A DNA stretch of 42,944 bases, taken from CAYYTU01 sp964474655 (GTDB lineage Bacteria; Chloroflexota; Anaerolineae; B4-G1). The translations under genes were made by a program, and so were the position numbers. The stretch is from the NCBI GenBank assembly GCA_964474655.1, contig CAYYTU010000023.1, positions 1 to 42,944 of the forward strand. Reading direction: 5' to 3'. A model generated the notes under the pieces. It searched no databases and was not told the origin of the DNA. It saw nothing but the letters and a program-made list of their open reading frames with translations. Shown piece after piece: positions 17,484-25,809 of this stretch; positions within the stretch are counted from its first letter, which is position 1; each line of letters opens with the position of its first letter.

Positions 17484-17502
17484 ATATCAGAATTTCTGGT
17501 AT
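17484..17502. promoter_or_regulatory. Candidate operator next to the regulator promoter
   Basis: ATATCAGAA-T-TTCTGGTAT is a 19-bp palindrome with 8 of 9 positions paired. It overlaps the -10 edge and the expected start site of the minus-strand promoter, as expected for an autoregulatory site. Binding by the adjacent GntR-family protein is inference. Confidence 0.5.
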
Positions 17503-17528
17503 TATAGCCTAACCAATCAGTATGTCAA
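17501..17528 (-). promoter_or_regulatory. Consensus promoter for the regulator/mttB operon
   Basis: On the minus strand TTGACA (17528-17523) and TATAAT (17506-17501) are perfect hexamers with a 16-base spacer. The start site near 17494 gives a leader of about 215 bases that includes direct-repeat copy A. Confidence 0.8.
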
Positions 17529-17549
17529 ATTAGAAGAATATTGGGATTC

Positions 17550-17703
17550 CGAAGCAGGTCGCTCAGCAAAAATGCCCTCAAGGCCACAGAGCGTCCTTAA
17601 AGCGTGAACAAGGCAAACGAAGCTGGGGTTGATACGCTCGATAAACGTGACTGTAAGCAATCTAACGCGTCTAGGCTACCCTAGAATCGCTTCGTTTGCC
17701 CAT
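17550..17703. repeat. 150-bp direct repeat, copy B
   Basis: Second copy of the repeat described for 17303-17464, in the same orientation about 90 bases further on. It lies just upstream of the transporter promoter. No reading frame is conserved between the copies, so a non-coding role or a small mobile unit is more likely than a gene. Confidence 0.8.
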
Positions 17704-17798
17704 ATTGCGCCTCAACCAGATCAGGCCAAAGAGGCCGCGTCAATTCAAAAATAGTGTTACCGAGACAGCCTATCAGGCTCAGGGCCCCAAACTTGGTC

Positions 17799-17826
17799 TT
17801 GACACCTTTTGGGAGATAAGTATAAT
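17799..17826 (+). promoter_or_regulatory. Consensus promoter for the ABC transporter operon
   Basis: TTGACA (17799-17804) and TATAAT (17821-17826) match consensus perfectly with a 16-base spacer. The start site near 17833 leaves a leader of about 158 bases before the ATG at 17991, containing an unused AAAGGAGGT at about 17900 that has no clear start codon behind it. Confidence 0.8.
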
Positions 17827-17832
17827 GGCGCT

Positions 17833-17850
17833 ATAATTCCTCACAATTAT
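17833..17850. promoter_or_regulatory. Palindrome at the transporter start site
   Basis: ATAATT-CCTCAC-AATTAT is a perfect 6-6-6 inverted repeat at the predicted start of transcription. It could be an operator, or just AT-rich initial sequence; its bases differ from the palindrome at 17484-17502. Confidence 0.35.
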
Positions 17851-17990
17851 GCCGTCTAAGAACCTCACGCAAGACGACCCACACGATAACCCCCATAGCT
17901 GAAAGGAGGTGGTAGAACGGACATCAAGCCGGGCGGAATAGGTTTCTCCCAACATTTTAGGAAGGCAAGACAAGGAGAAGGAGGATCTAA

Positions 17991-19694
17991 ATGGAGATTA
18001 TCAAGAAGCAAGAGAGGAACGAAGCGCACCCCTACATCCCCGAATTGAAGGACCTTTACCAGCGCGGCAGGATCACTCGCCGTGAGTTCCTTCGCAACGC
18101 TACCCTCTTGGGTATGTCCGCGGCGGCAGCCAGCACTTTCGTGACCGGCTGTGGCCCCACCCCCACAGAGCCTCCCGCCGAGGAAGAGCCAGAAGAAGAG
18201 CCATCTGCAGGCCCGCAGCGCGGCGGTCGCTTGCGCGTCGCCTCTCAGGTGCAGAAGGTCACGCACCCAGCTCAGTTCTCGTGGGTTTCCCCCTCTAACC
18301 AGTTGCGTCAGGTGGCGGAGTATCTGACGTACACCGACGGCGATAACATCACGCACCCCTGGCTGCTGGAGGATTGGGAGGTCAGCGACGATCTGAAGAC
18401 CTGGACGCTCAACCTGCGTCAGGGGATTATGCACAATAATGGCGACGAATTCAACGCCGACGACGTGGTCTTCACGATGAACGAATGGCTGGACGAAGAC
18501 GTAGGATCTTCAATCCTGGGTCTGATGGGCAGCTACTTGAGCCCGGATGGCATTGAGAAAGTCGACGATTACACCGTCAAATTGCACCTCGATGCGGCGG
18601 AGATCGCCGTCCCAGAGCACTTGTTCCACTACCCAGCCCTGATGCTGAACCATCGCACTTTCGAAGGCGACTTCCTGAAAGACCCCCACGGCACCGGGCC
18701 TTACACGCTGGAGGAGTACAGCGAGGGCGAGCGCGTGCTGCTCAAGCGCCGCGATGACTACTGGCAGGATGGGGCCGATGGAGAGCCGCTGCCCTATCTG
18801 GACGAGATGGAATTCATCGACATGGGATCGGAGACATCGGCCTGGATCGCGGCTATTCAGGGCGGCGAGGTCGACCTCCTCGACCTGGGCGACATCGGCG
18901 GCACGGACATCTTCCTCGCCTTGCAGGATTCTGACAATGTTCACGTAAAGGGGATCACCACCGCCCAGACCCGTTTGCTGCGTATGCGGGTGGATATGGA
19001 GCCGTGGACCGATAACAATGTGCGGATGGCGCTCAAACTCTGTCAGAACCACGAGAAGATCTTGAACCTGGCCTACTTCGGCGAGGGCGAGCCGGGCGAG
19101 GACTTCCACGTGGCCCCGGTCCATCCCGAATACTGCGACAAGCCCGTGCCTGAATATAACCCAGAAAAGGCCAAGCAATTACTGGCCGATGCGGGTTATC
19201 CCGATGGTCTGGACGTCGAGCTGGCCGTCGGCAGCGGATGGGGCGACGTCGTCTCCTACGCCGAGGTTCTCAAGGAAGACGCGGCAGCGGGCGGCTTCAA
19301 CATTACACTCAACACTATGCCCAACAGCCAGTACTGGGAGCAGTGGACTGAGGTCGACCTGGGCATCACCCCCTGGACACACCGTCCGCTGGGCACGATG
19401 GTACTCAACCTGGCCTACGTGGCCGACGACGAGGGCAACCCAGCCTCCTGGAACGAGACCCGCTGGGTGGATGAGGAGTTCTCTGAGCTATTGACGGAAG
19501 CCAACGGCACGCTGGACGTGGAAAAGCGCCGCGAGATCTTCTGCGAGCTGGAGCAAATCCAGTACGACCGTGGATCAATTGGCGTTCCATTCTGGCGCAA
19601 CATCTGGTATGTCTATACCAAAGACCTGCATAACGTTCCCCTGCACCCAACCTACTACATGATGTTCAACGAAGTATGGAGAGAACAGGCCTAG
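17991..19694 (+). CDS. ABC transporter substrate-binding lipoprotein, family 5
   Basis: A 567-residue extracytoplasmic solute-binding protein of the oligopeptide/nickel/opine family (SBP_bac_5). ATG 17991 follows AAGGAGAAGGAGG. The N-terminus has a twin-arginine motif (RREFLRN), a hydrophobic stretch and a lipobox VTGC (Cys at about residue 45), so it is probably exported folded by Tat and lipid-anchored. A short Pro/Glu linker precedes the binding domain, which has the family pattern LLEDWEVSDDLKTWTLNLR, HNNGDEFNADDVVFT and GTGPYTLEEY. It starts a five-gene plus-strand operon with two permeases, a double ATPase and a CBS-ACT protein. The ligand is unknown; the neighbouring methyltransferase-like genes suggest an N-methylated amino acid or small peptide. 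Confidence 0.92.
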   Translation: MEIIKKQERNEAHPYIPELKDLYQRGRITRREFLRNATLLGMSAAAASTFVTGCGPTPTEPPAEEEPEEEPSAGPQRGGRLRVASQVQKVTHPAQFSWVSPSNQLRQVAEYLTYTDGDNITHPWLLEDWEVSDDLKTWTLNLRQGIMHNNGDEFNADDVVFTMNEWLDEDVGSSILGLMGSYLSPDGIEKVDDYTVKLHLDAAEIAVPEHLFHYPALMLNHRTFEGDFLKDPHGTGPYTLEEYSEGERVLLKRRDDYWQDGADGEPLPYLDEMEFIDMGSETSAWIAAIQGGEVDLLDLGDIGGTDIFLALQDSDNVHVKGITTAQTRLLRMRVDMEPWTDNNVRMALKLCQNHEKILNLAYFGEGEPGEDFHVAPVHPEYCDKPVPEYNPEKAKQLLADAGYPDGLDVELAVGSGWGDVVSYAEVLKEDAAAGGFNITLNTMPNSQYWEQWTEVDLGITPWTHRPLGTMVLNLAYVADDEGNPASWNETRWVDEEFSELLTEANGTLDVEKRREIFCELEQIQYDRGSIGVPFWRNIWYVYTKDLHNVPLHPTYYMMFNEVWREQA

Positions 19695-19777
19695 CGAAGG
19701 GCTAAGTCGGACGACCAGGGTCGGGATGAGAACCTGACCCTGGTCGCAACCCCACTCTCGGCCCAAGGAGTGTCCTT

Positions 19778-21892
19778 ATGGCTAAATTTATCATACGACG
19801 GCTGCTGCTTATGTTGTTGACGATGCTCATCGTCTCGATCGCGGTCTTCCTCATAACCGAAGCAGCGCCAGGCAACGTGGCGCGTAATGTTTTGGGTATC
19901 CATATCACGCCAGAGCAGGAGGCTTCCTTCCTCAACCAACAAGGCCTGGACGAACCGTTCCATGTCCGTTACTTCAACTGGCTGGTCGGCACCGATTGGC
20001 AAGCACGTCGAAAAGTAGGTCTGCCCGTCAAGCAGATCATGACCGAAGATGGATTTCGGGAATGGTGGGCGGTAGAGGAGGACGGGACGCTGATCCGATG
20101 GGAAATGGCAGGCGAGGACTTGATCGCCCACACGCGCCAACCCGACGGCGAAGTAGAAAAAGAAGTCGATAACGAACGCTGGCAGATCAAGGACCCGGCA
20201 CAAGAGATCGAACGGCTGGAGGAATACAGAACCGAGTTGCTGGAGAACCCCCAGATCTCCAAGGCCGACCGTGAGGCTGTTCTAGAGCAGATTGATGAAA
20301 TCCTGGATGTCCTGGAGCGAGGGGAGCAGCCTCAACAAACGTTGCGGGCTGCGCTGGAGGGGCCGGAGGATGCTCTGGAGGCGATGGTGAACGAAAATGC
20401 GTTGCGTAAGCAGATCGTGATCCAGGAAATGGCCAACAAGGTGGCCCAGAGAAACCAGATAATGCAAGTCTTCACTGCCCGTAAGCAGCTCGCCACTCCA
20501 GAGGCCCAGTCGATGGAGGAGAGTGAGCTCCAAGCAATAGCCCGTCAGCTTTCCAACGTGTCCAGCAGCATAGGCGACGTAAATCCAAGCCTCTCCGATC
20601 AGCTACAACAAGCTGCAGAGAGTCTACAGGCCGGAGAGATTGTCGCGGCACGGGAATCGCTAAAAGGGGCCGCGGCGACCCTGGATCAACAGATGGGGTC
20701 GATGGGCACGTTCATCAGCGCATTACAAGATGGCAACTACGCGGAGACCGTAAGTGTGTTGCGCTCCATCCACGAGATGGACAACGGAGCACTCGAAGAT
20801 GCGCAACAGACCGGCTTGCCCGATGTGCTGACCTCAATCGGAAACGAGCTGAAGGATGACTTTCCCGAGCTGGGAGAACCGCTCCTGCAAGCGGTTGGGC
20901 ATTTACGGAACGACGAGATGGAGGAGGCGCGGCAAAGCTTCATCGCTGCCGCCGATTCGTTGGAATCTACAGGGCAGAATATCGTGCGCAGCGAGGCCGC
21001 CAGAAACGCCATGGTGGCCCGGGCATTCTGGGGCATTGACACCAAAAACCACGCTGTCCAATGGGAGAAAGGGACCGGCAAGATCGTGTGGCAGCTTGTG
21101 CCCGGCTCTGGATGGCTGGCTGCTATAGGCGGTCCGGTGGACTACATCCCACTGCAGAAGGGTCTGGTCCGTGGTGATCCAGGGCTTTCATTGCGCACCG
21201 GACGTCCGGTGGCGGATCTGCTGTTCAGGCGCCTGCGCAACTCGTTGGTGCTGGCCGGGATCGCCTTTGTGATCGTTATGCCTCTGGCGCTGGTGCTGGG
21301 GCTGATCGCAGGGCTTAACCAGGGCAAGACATTGGATCGCATCCTATCCATTGGCGGCATGATGTTCTCCGTGACGCCCCAGTTCGTGACCGGCATCTTC
21401 CTGATCCTAATCTTCGCCTTCTGGCTGGAATGGGTACCAGGAGCGACCGTCTTTGGCGAGAAAGCCCCGTGGCAGAGGCCGAAGATGCTCATATTGCCCG
21501 TCGCCACCCTGACGCTGATCGAGCTGGGGTATGTGCTGCGCATCACGCGGGCCAGCATGGCCGAGGTAATGAGGAAACCTTACATTCGGACGGCTTTCCT
21601 TAAAGGGCTGCCACAAAGGCGTGTTGTGTTCAAACACGCAGTGCGGAACGCACTGATGGCGCCGATCACGGTTATTATGCTCCACGTCAACTGGCTACTG
21701 GGCGGCATCGTCGTGGTCGAGGTCATCTTTGGCTATCCCGGGCTGGGTAGTTATATCCTGGATTCGGCACTATTCAAGGACTTCAACGCCATCGAGGGGG
21801 GCGCGATGATCCTGGTGGCGGTAGCCGTCTCTACCCAACTGCTGGCAGATATTCTCTACACCCTCCTCAACCCCCGCATCCGGTACACATAG
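19778..21892 (+). CDS. DppB-type permease with large inserted domain
   Basis: A 704-residue inner-membrane permease; DppB/OppB proteins usually have 300-350 residues. Residues 1-70 carry the normal N-terminal membrane helix (RRLLLMLLTMLIVSIAVFL) and the usual following region up to RYFNWLVG. The normal protein then resumes at about residue 458 (KGLVRGDPGLSLRTGRPV), with five membrane helices and the EAA-type loop at about 595-625. Between them is an insertion of about 385 residues, hydrophilic and mostly helical with many Glu, Gln and Ala, Leu heptad-like runs, and no membrane helix. It falls in the first extracytoplasmic loop, so it would face the binding protein. A role in docking or sensing the lipoprotein is inference. 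The reading frame is intact across both junctions. Confidence 0.9.
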   Translation: MAKFIIRRLLLMLLTMLIVSIAVFLITEAAPGNVARNVLGIHITPEQEASFLNQQGLDEPFHVRYFNWLVGTDWQARRKVGLPVKQIMTEDGFREWWAVEEDGTLIRWEMAGEDLIAHTRQPDGEVEKEVDNERWQIKDPAQEIERLEEYRTELLENPQISKADREAVLEQIDEILDVLERGEQPQQTLRAALEGPEDALEAMVNENALRKQIVIQEMANKVAQRNQIMQVFTARKQLATPEAQSMEESELQAIARQLSNVSSSIGDVNPSLSDQLQQAAESLQAGEIVAARESLKGAAATLDQQMGSMGTFISALQDGNYAETVSVLRSIHEMDNGALEDAQQTGLPDVLTSIGNELKDDFPELGEPLLQAVGHLRNDEMEEARQSFIAAADSLESTGQNIVRSEAARNAMVARAFWGIDTKNHAVQWEKGTGKIVWQLVPGSGWLAAIGGPVDYIPLQKGLVRGDPGLSLRTGRPVADLLFRRLRNSLVLAGIAFVIVMPLALVLGLIAGLNQGKTLDRILSIGGMMFSVTPQFVTGIFLILIFAFWLEWVPGATVFGEKAPWQRPKMLILPVATLTLIELGYVLRITRASMAEVMRKPYIRTAFLKGLPQRRVVFKHAVRNALMAPITVIMLHVNWLLGGIVVVEVIFGYPGLGSYILDSALFKDFNAIEGGAMILVAVAVSTQLLADILYTLLNPRIRYT

Positions 21893-21920
21893 ACAAGGGT
21901 TAGATCGAACGGAGTGAGCT

Positions 21921-22847
21921 ATGGCAGTGAGTGAACGAACAATGCCAAAAGCAAGCGCTCAGCCTTCGGCGCTGGAGCGTCTGTGGGAAAGTGTCTCGAT
22001 TATTCTCGAATCGAAGATAGCCGTTGTAGGCTTGATCATCATCCTTTTCTGGATCTTCGTGGCTATCTTCGCTCCTCTTCTGACGCCATACGGCCCGACG
22101 GAGCAGGACTACACGGCCCAGAACCAGGCCCCTTCGGCCAAACATCCACTGGGCACCGACAGCCTGGGGCGAGATATCTGGTCGCGCCTGATCTACGGCG
22201 CTCGCGTCGTGCTGATCATGCTGCCCGTCACCGATAATTTCTGGCTCCCGCTGGGGACCGCGATCTGGGGCGTCCTGCTGGGGCTGCTGGTTGGCTCCAC
22301 GTTGGGCCTGATGGGCGGCTACCTGGGCGGCTGGGTCGACGAGGTGGTGATGCGCCTGTTGGACGCCATGATGGCCTTTCCGGTGGTACTGCTCTATATG
22401 ATCATCATCGCCGCCGTGGGAGCCTCGGCCACCAACGTCGTGCTGGCCATCGCCATCGTCGGCACGCCGGGTATCGCTCGCCTGGTGCGGAGCCTGACGC
22501 TGGACATCCGCACGCGCGACTACGTCCGGGCCGCCGAGATCCGAGGTGAAAGCCCGTGGTACATCATGTTCGTGGAGATCCTGCCCAACGCGCGTGGCCC
22601 CATCATTGTCGATGCCATGCTGCGCGTGGGCTATGCCATCTTCGCGATGGGTACGCTGGGATTCCTGGGCCTGGGGCTGCCGCCGCCGTCACCGGACTGG
22701 GGTAGCATGGTCGCCAAAGGGCGCCAGTTCATCTTGTCCGGCAGTCCGTGGGCTGCGCTCTGGCCATCGGTGGCCATCGCCTCGCTGGTGGTGGGGCTCA
22801 ACCTCTTCGCCGATGGATTAAGCGAAGAGTCCACGCGGTATCAGTGA
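21921..22847 (+). CDS. DppC-type ABC permease
   Basis: A 308-residue permease of the DppC/OppC type, of normal length. It has the N-terminal cytosolic tail, a first membrane helix (VVGLIIILFWIFVAIFAPLL), the HPLGTDSLGRDIWSRLIYG signature, and the cytosolic coupling loop (RAAEIRGESPWYIMFVEILPN...) that contacts the ATPase. It lies 28 bases after the DppB-type gene and 13 bases before the ATPase gene, so it is part of the same operon. It forms the membrane channel together with the insertion-bearing permease. Confidence 0.93.
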   Translation: MAVSERTMPKASAQPSALERLWESVSIILESKIAVVGLIIILFWIFVAIFAPLLTPYGPTEQDYTAQNQAPSAKHPLGTDSLGRDIWSRLIYGARVVLIMLPVTDNFWLPLGTAIWGVLLGLLVGSTLGLMGGYLGGWVDEVVMRLLDAMMAFPVVLLYMIIIAAVGASATNVVLAIAIVGTPGIARLVRSLTLDIRTRDYVRAAEIRGESPWYIMFVEILPNARGPIIVDAMLRVGYAIFAMGTLGFLGLGLPPPSPDWGSMVAKGRQFILSGSPWAALWPSVAIASLVVGLNLFADGLSEESTRYQ

Positions 22848-22860
22848 GGGGGAATCTATT

Positions 22861-24963
22861 ATGACAACAATGAAAAAGAGACATGCACCCATCCTGAAGG
22901 TGGAGCACGCGGCCATCTCCTACGAGACGCGCTATGGCGACGTCGAGGCAGTGCGCGACGTCTCCTTCGAAGTCCATCGCGCTCAGACGTTCGGCATCGT
23001 AGGCGAATCGGGCTGCGGCAAATCGACCGTGGCCTTCGGCATCGTGGACTTCCTGGGGCCCAACGGGAAGATCGTCGACGGTAGCATCAAGTTCCAGGGC
23101 CGAGAGCTGGTCGGGCGCACGCAGGAAGAACTGCGTAAGCTGCGCGGCGATCAGATCTCTATGGTCTATCAGGACCCAATGCAAGCCTTGAACCCCTCGG
23201 TCACCATCGGCGATCAGCTGGCCGAGGTACTGACCGTCCACCGGGGCATTCCCAAGAGCGAGGCGTGGGAGAAGTCGATCGAAATGTTGAAGCGGGTCTA
23301 CATGCCAGATTCCGCCAACGTGATGAATCGCTACCCGCACCAAATCTCCGGCGGTCAGCAGCAGCGCGTGGTCATCGCGATGGCGTTGCTCAACAACCCG
23401 GCGTTGCTCATCATGGACGAGCCAACCACGGCTCTGGACGTGACGGTGGAAGCGGTGGTGCTGGACCTGATCGAGGATTTAAAACGAGACTTCGACACCG
23501 CCATCGTCTATATCACCCACGACCTGGGCGTCGTCGCGCGGGTCTGCAACGACGTGGGCGTGATGTACGCCGGCGAGATCGTGGAGGCAGGTTCCGTCGA
23601 GGCGATCTACAAAAAACCACAACACCCCTACACGCAAGGGCTGATGCGTTGTGTACCCAAGCTGGGCGCCACGAAGGAAAGCAGCATCCTCTACCCCATC
23701 CGGGGACGTGTGCCGGCGCCCAAGGACAGACCCCAGGGAGCCTGTATCTTTGCGCCCCGCTGTGACTACTCCACCGATCGCTGTTACAACGAGCGCCCCG
23801 CGCTCCGAGAGATAACGACCAATCACACTGCACGCTGCCTCTACTCGGAGGATATCGACGCCAGCACATGGAGCCCTCCAGAGGATCTGGTACCGAAAAT
23901 ATCGCTGGATGACGGTAATGGGCAAGAGCCGATCATCAAGATGGAAAACCTCAAGACGTACTACGAACAAGAATCCAAATCACTCCTCAGCCTGGTGGGT
24001 ATGGCCGAAAAGCTTTACGTCAAGGCCGTGGACGACGTGAGCCTGGAGGTCCCTCCCGGCAAGACGCTGGGCGTGGTGGGAGAATCAGGTTGTGGCAAGA
24101 GTACCCTGGCCAAGACGATCATTGGCCTGGAGACGCCGCACGACGGGGAAGCGGAGTTCCTGGGGTTCGATCTCACGGCCCCGGTCTCCGAGCGCGATGT
24201 GGCCCTCATCAAGGAGCTCCAGATGGTCTTCCAGAACCCAGACTCGACAATGAACCCATCCTTCAGCGTCGGCCATCAGATCGGGCGTCCATTGCGCCGC
24301 TTCAACACAGTGCCCCCAAAAGATATTCGCGGTGAGGTGATCCGCTTGCTCAACGCCGTGCGCCTGGATGGTAGCTACTACGATCGCCTGCCGCGCCAGT
24401 TGAGCGGCGGCGAGAAGCAGCGCGTGGGCATCGCGCGTGCCTTCGCCAGCCGGCCCGACCTGGTGCTGTGTGACGAACCAGTCTCGGCCCTCGACGTGTC
24501 GGTGCAGGCGGCGGTGCTCAACCTGCTGCTGGAGATTCAGAGCGAGTACGGCACGACGATGATGTTCATCGCCCACGACCTGAGCGTGGTCCGCTTCTTC
24601 TCCGATTACGTGGCGGTGATGTACCTGGGCCACCTGGTCGAAGTCGGACCGGCCGAAGATATCTACGCTCCCCCCTACCAGCCGTACACCGAGGCGCTAC
24701 TTTCGGCCGTGCCCATTCCCGATCCGACGGCGAAACAGAAGCATATTCGACTCCACGGCACCGTCCCGAGCGCCTTGAACCCGCCCAGTGGCTGTCCTTT
24801 CCACACGCGCTGCCCGCGACGGGATATGCTCCCCGACGGCGGTCAGATCTGCGAGACGGAAACGCCGCCCTGGCGCTACAACACCGAGGACCACCGCATC
24901 TTCTGCCACATCCCACTGGAAGAGCTGAGAAGGATAGACGCCGTGGTCACGACGAAGGGCTAA
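22861..24963 (+). CDS. Fused double ATPase of peptide ABC importer (DppD-DppF)
   Basis: A 700-residue cytosolic protein in which the two ATPases normally encoded by separate dppD and dppF genes are joined. Half one has Walker A GESGCGKST (residues 48-56), signature SGGQQQR, Walker B LLIMDEPTTALD and the switch YITHDLGVV. Half two repeats the set: GESGCGKST, LSGGEKQRVGIARA, LVLCDEPVSALD and FIAHDLSVV. Each half ends in the oligopeptide-family cysteine cluster (for example CIFAPRCDY...CYNE; and CPFHTRCPRR...C), which binds [4Fe-4S] or structures the tail. It powers uptake through the two permeases. The fusion guarantees one-to-one stoichiometry of the two ATP sites. Confidence 0.93.
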   Translation: MTTMKKRHAPILKVEHAAISYETRYGDVEAVRDVSFEVHRAQTFGIVGESGCGKSTVAFGIVDFLGPNGKIVDGSIKFQGRELVGRTQEELRKLRGDQISMVYQDPMQALNPSVTIGDQLAEVLTVHRGIPKSEAWEKSIEMLKRVYMPDSANVMNRYPHQISGGQQQRVVIAMALLNNPALLIMDEPTTALDVTVEAVVLDLIEDLKRDFDTAIVYITHDLGVVARVCNDVGVMYAGEIVEAGSVEAIYKKPQHPYTQGLMRCVPKLGATKESSILYPIRGRVPAPKDRPQGACIFAPRCDYSTDRCYNERPALREITTNHTARCLYSEDIDASTWSPPEDLVPKISLDDGNGQEPIIKMENLKTYYEQESKSLLSLVGMAEKLYVKAVDDVSLEVPPGKTLGVVGESGCGKSTLAKTIIGLETPHDGEAEFLGFDLTAPVSERDVALIKELQMVFQNPDSTMNPSFSVGHQIGRPLRRFNTVPPKDIRGEVIRLLNAVRLDGSYYDRLPRQLSGGEKQRVGIARAFASRPDLVLCDEPVSALDVSVQAAVLNLLLEIQSEYGTTMMFIAHDLSVVRFFSDYVAVMYLGHLVEVGPAEDIYAPPYQPYTEALLSAVPIPDPTAKQKHIRLHGTVPSALNPPSGCPFHTRCPRRDMLPDGGQICETETPPWRYNTEDHRIFCHIPLEELRRIDAVVTTKG

Positions 24964-24976
24964 GGAGAACGAACTG

Positions 24977-25633
24977 ATGCTTGTGAAAGATTATATGACC
25001 CGACACCCTGTCATGGTCGAACCGACGATGTCCATAGTCGAGGCCCAGGGTATTATGGCAGAGACCAACATCCGGCACCTACCTGTGGTCGAAAGCGGTA
25101 AGCAGCTGGTAGGATTGATCACCAGGGAACGCATGCGCATCCCCCCGACCGAGCTGGCCAGTCTCAACGTATGGGAGATCACACGCTTCCTTTCCGATAT
25201 GCAGGTGAGGGATGTAATGGTGAAGCAGAAAGACGTCATCACCACCCACCCCGACGTGGCCCTTGAGGAAGCGGCCCAAGTGATGGTCAGGCACAAGATC
25301 GGCTGCCTGCCGGTGATGGAGGAAGAGATCGTGGTGGGAATCATCACCGAGATCGACATGATGTTCCAGCTGACCGAATTGCTGGGCGGCAGCACCGCTG
25401 GGGTCCGCCTCACCGTGCGCATGCCGAACAGGAAAGGCGAGCTGGCCCGACTGATCAGCGCCATCACCAAAAAGGGCTGGGGGGTCTACGCCAGCGGGGG
25501 CGTTCAAGCGCCCAAAACCCCCGGCTATTGGGACTGCGTACTCAAAGTGCGGGATGTGCCGCGGAAAGAACTGGTGGCGGCCGTCGAGGCCATTGAAGAC
25601 CAGGAGATCATCGACGTCCGAGAGCAAGGATAG
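24977..25633 (+). CDS. CBS-pair plus ACT-domain protein, AcuB-like
   Basis: A 218-residue protein with two CBS motifs (about residues 1-60, starting VKDYMTRHPVMVEP, and 75-130, starting VRDVMVKQKDVITTHP) followed by an ACT-like domain (about 140-215). CBS pairs bind adenosyl ligands such as AMP, ATP or SAM; ACT domains bind amino acids. The arrangement resembles AcuB of the acetoin-use cluster. It follows the ATPase gene by 13 bases with a good AAGGAG site, and a terminator follows. A plausible role is sensing nucleotide charge and an amino acid ligand to regulate transport or catabolism; that is inference. Confidence 0.87.
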   Translation: MLVKDYMTRHPVMVEPTMSIVEAQGIMAETNIRHLPVVESGKQLVGLITRERMRIPPTELASLNVWEITRFLSDMQVRDVMVKQKDVITTHPDVALEEAAQVMVRHKIGCLPVMEEEIVVGIITEIDMMFQLTELLGGSTAGVRLTVRMPNRKGELARLISAITKKGWGVYASGGVQAPKTPGYWDCVLKVRDVPRKELVAAVEAIEDQEIIDVREQG

Positions 25634-25706
25634 AGAGAAACGATTGCACGTCTGAGCCCATAATCGTGCGTCCAGGTTGAGAATGGACAAGCGATGCGGC
25701 TGCAGG

Positions 25707-25739
25707 AGGGACAGGGAACAATGGATTCCTGTCCCTTTT
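25707..25739 (+). terminator. Intrinsic terminator after the transporter operon
   Basis: The 9-bp stem AGGGACAGG / CCTGTCCCT (25707-25715 with 25728-25736) is followed by a run of T. It lies 74 bases after the CBS-ACT gene and separates the transporter unit from the ammonia-lyase-like gene, which then needs read-through or its own promoter. Confidence 0.75.
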
Positions 25740-25809
25740 CTGTGTGTGACTGGATCGATCGAGCAGGGAGCGTATATCACGGGATTCAGCAGGTGCGAAG
25801 GAGAATAAC

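Noticed and set aside
17895..17960. Leader peptide behind AAAGGAGGT upstream of the binding protein
   Set aside because: No acceptable start codon at proper distance; only a 10-codon GTG frame overlapping the site.
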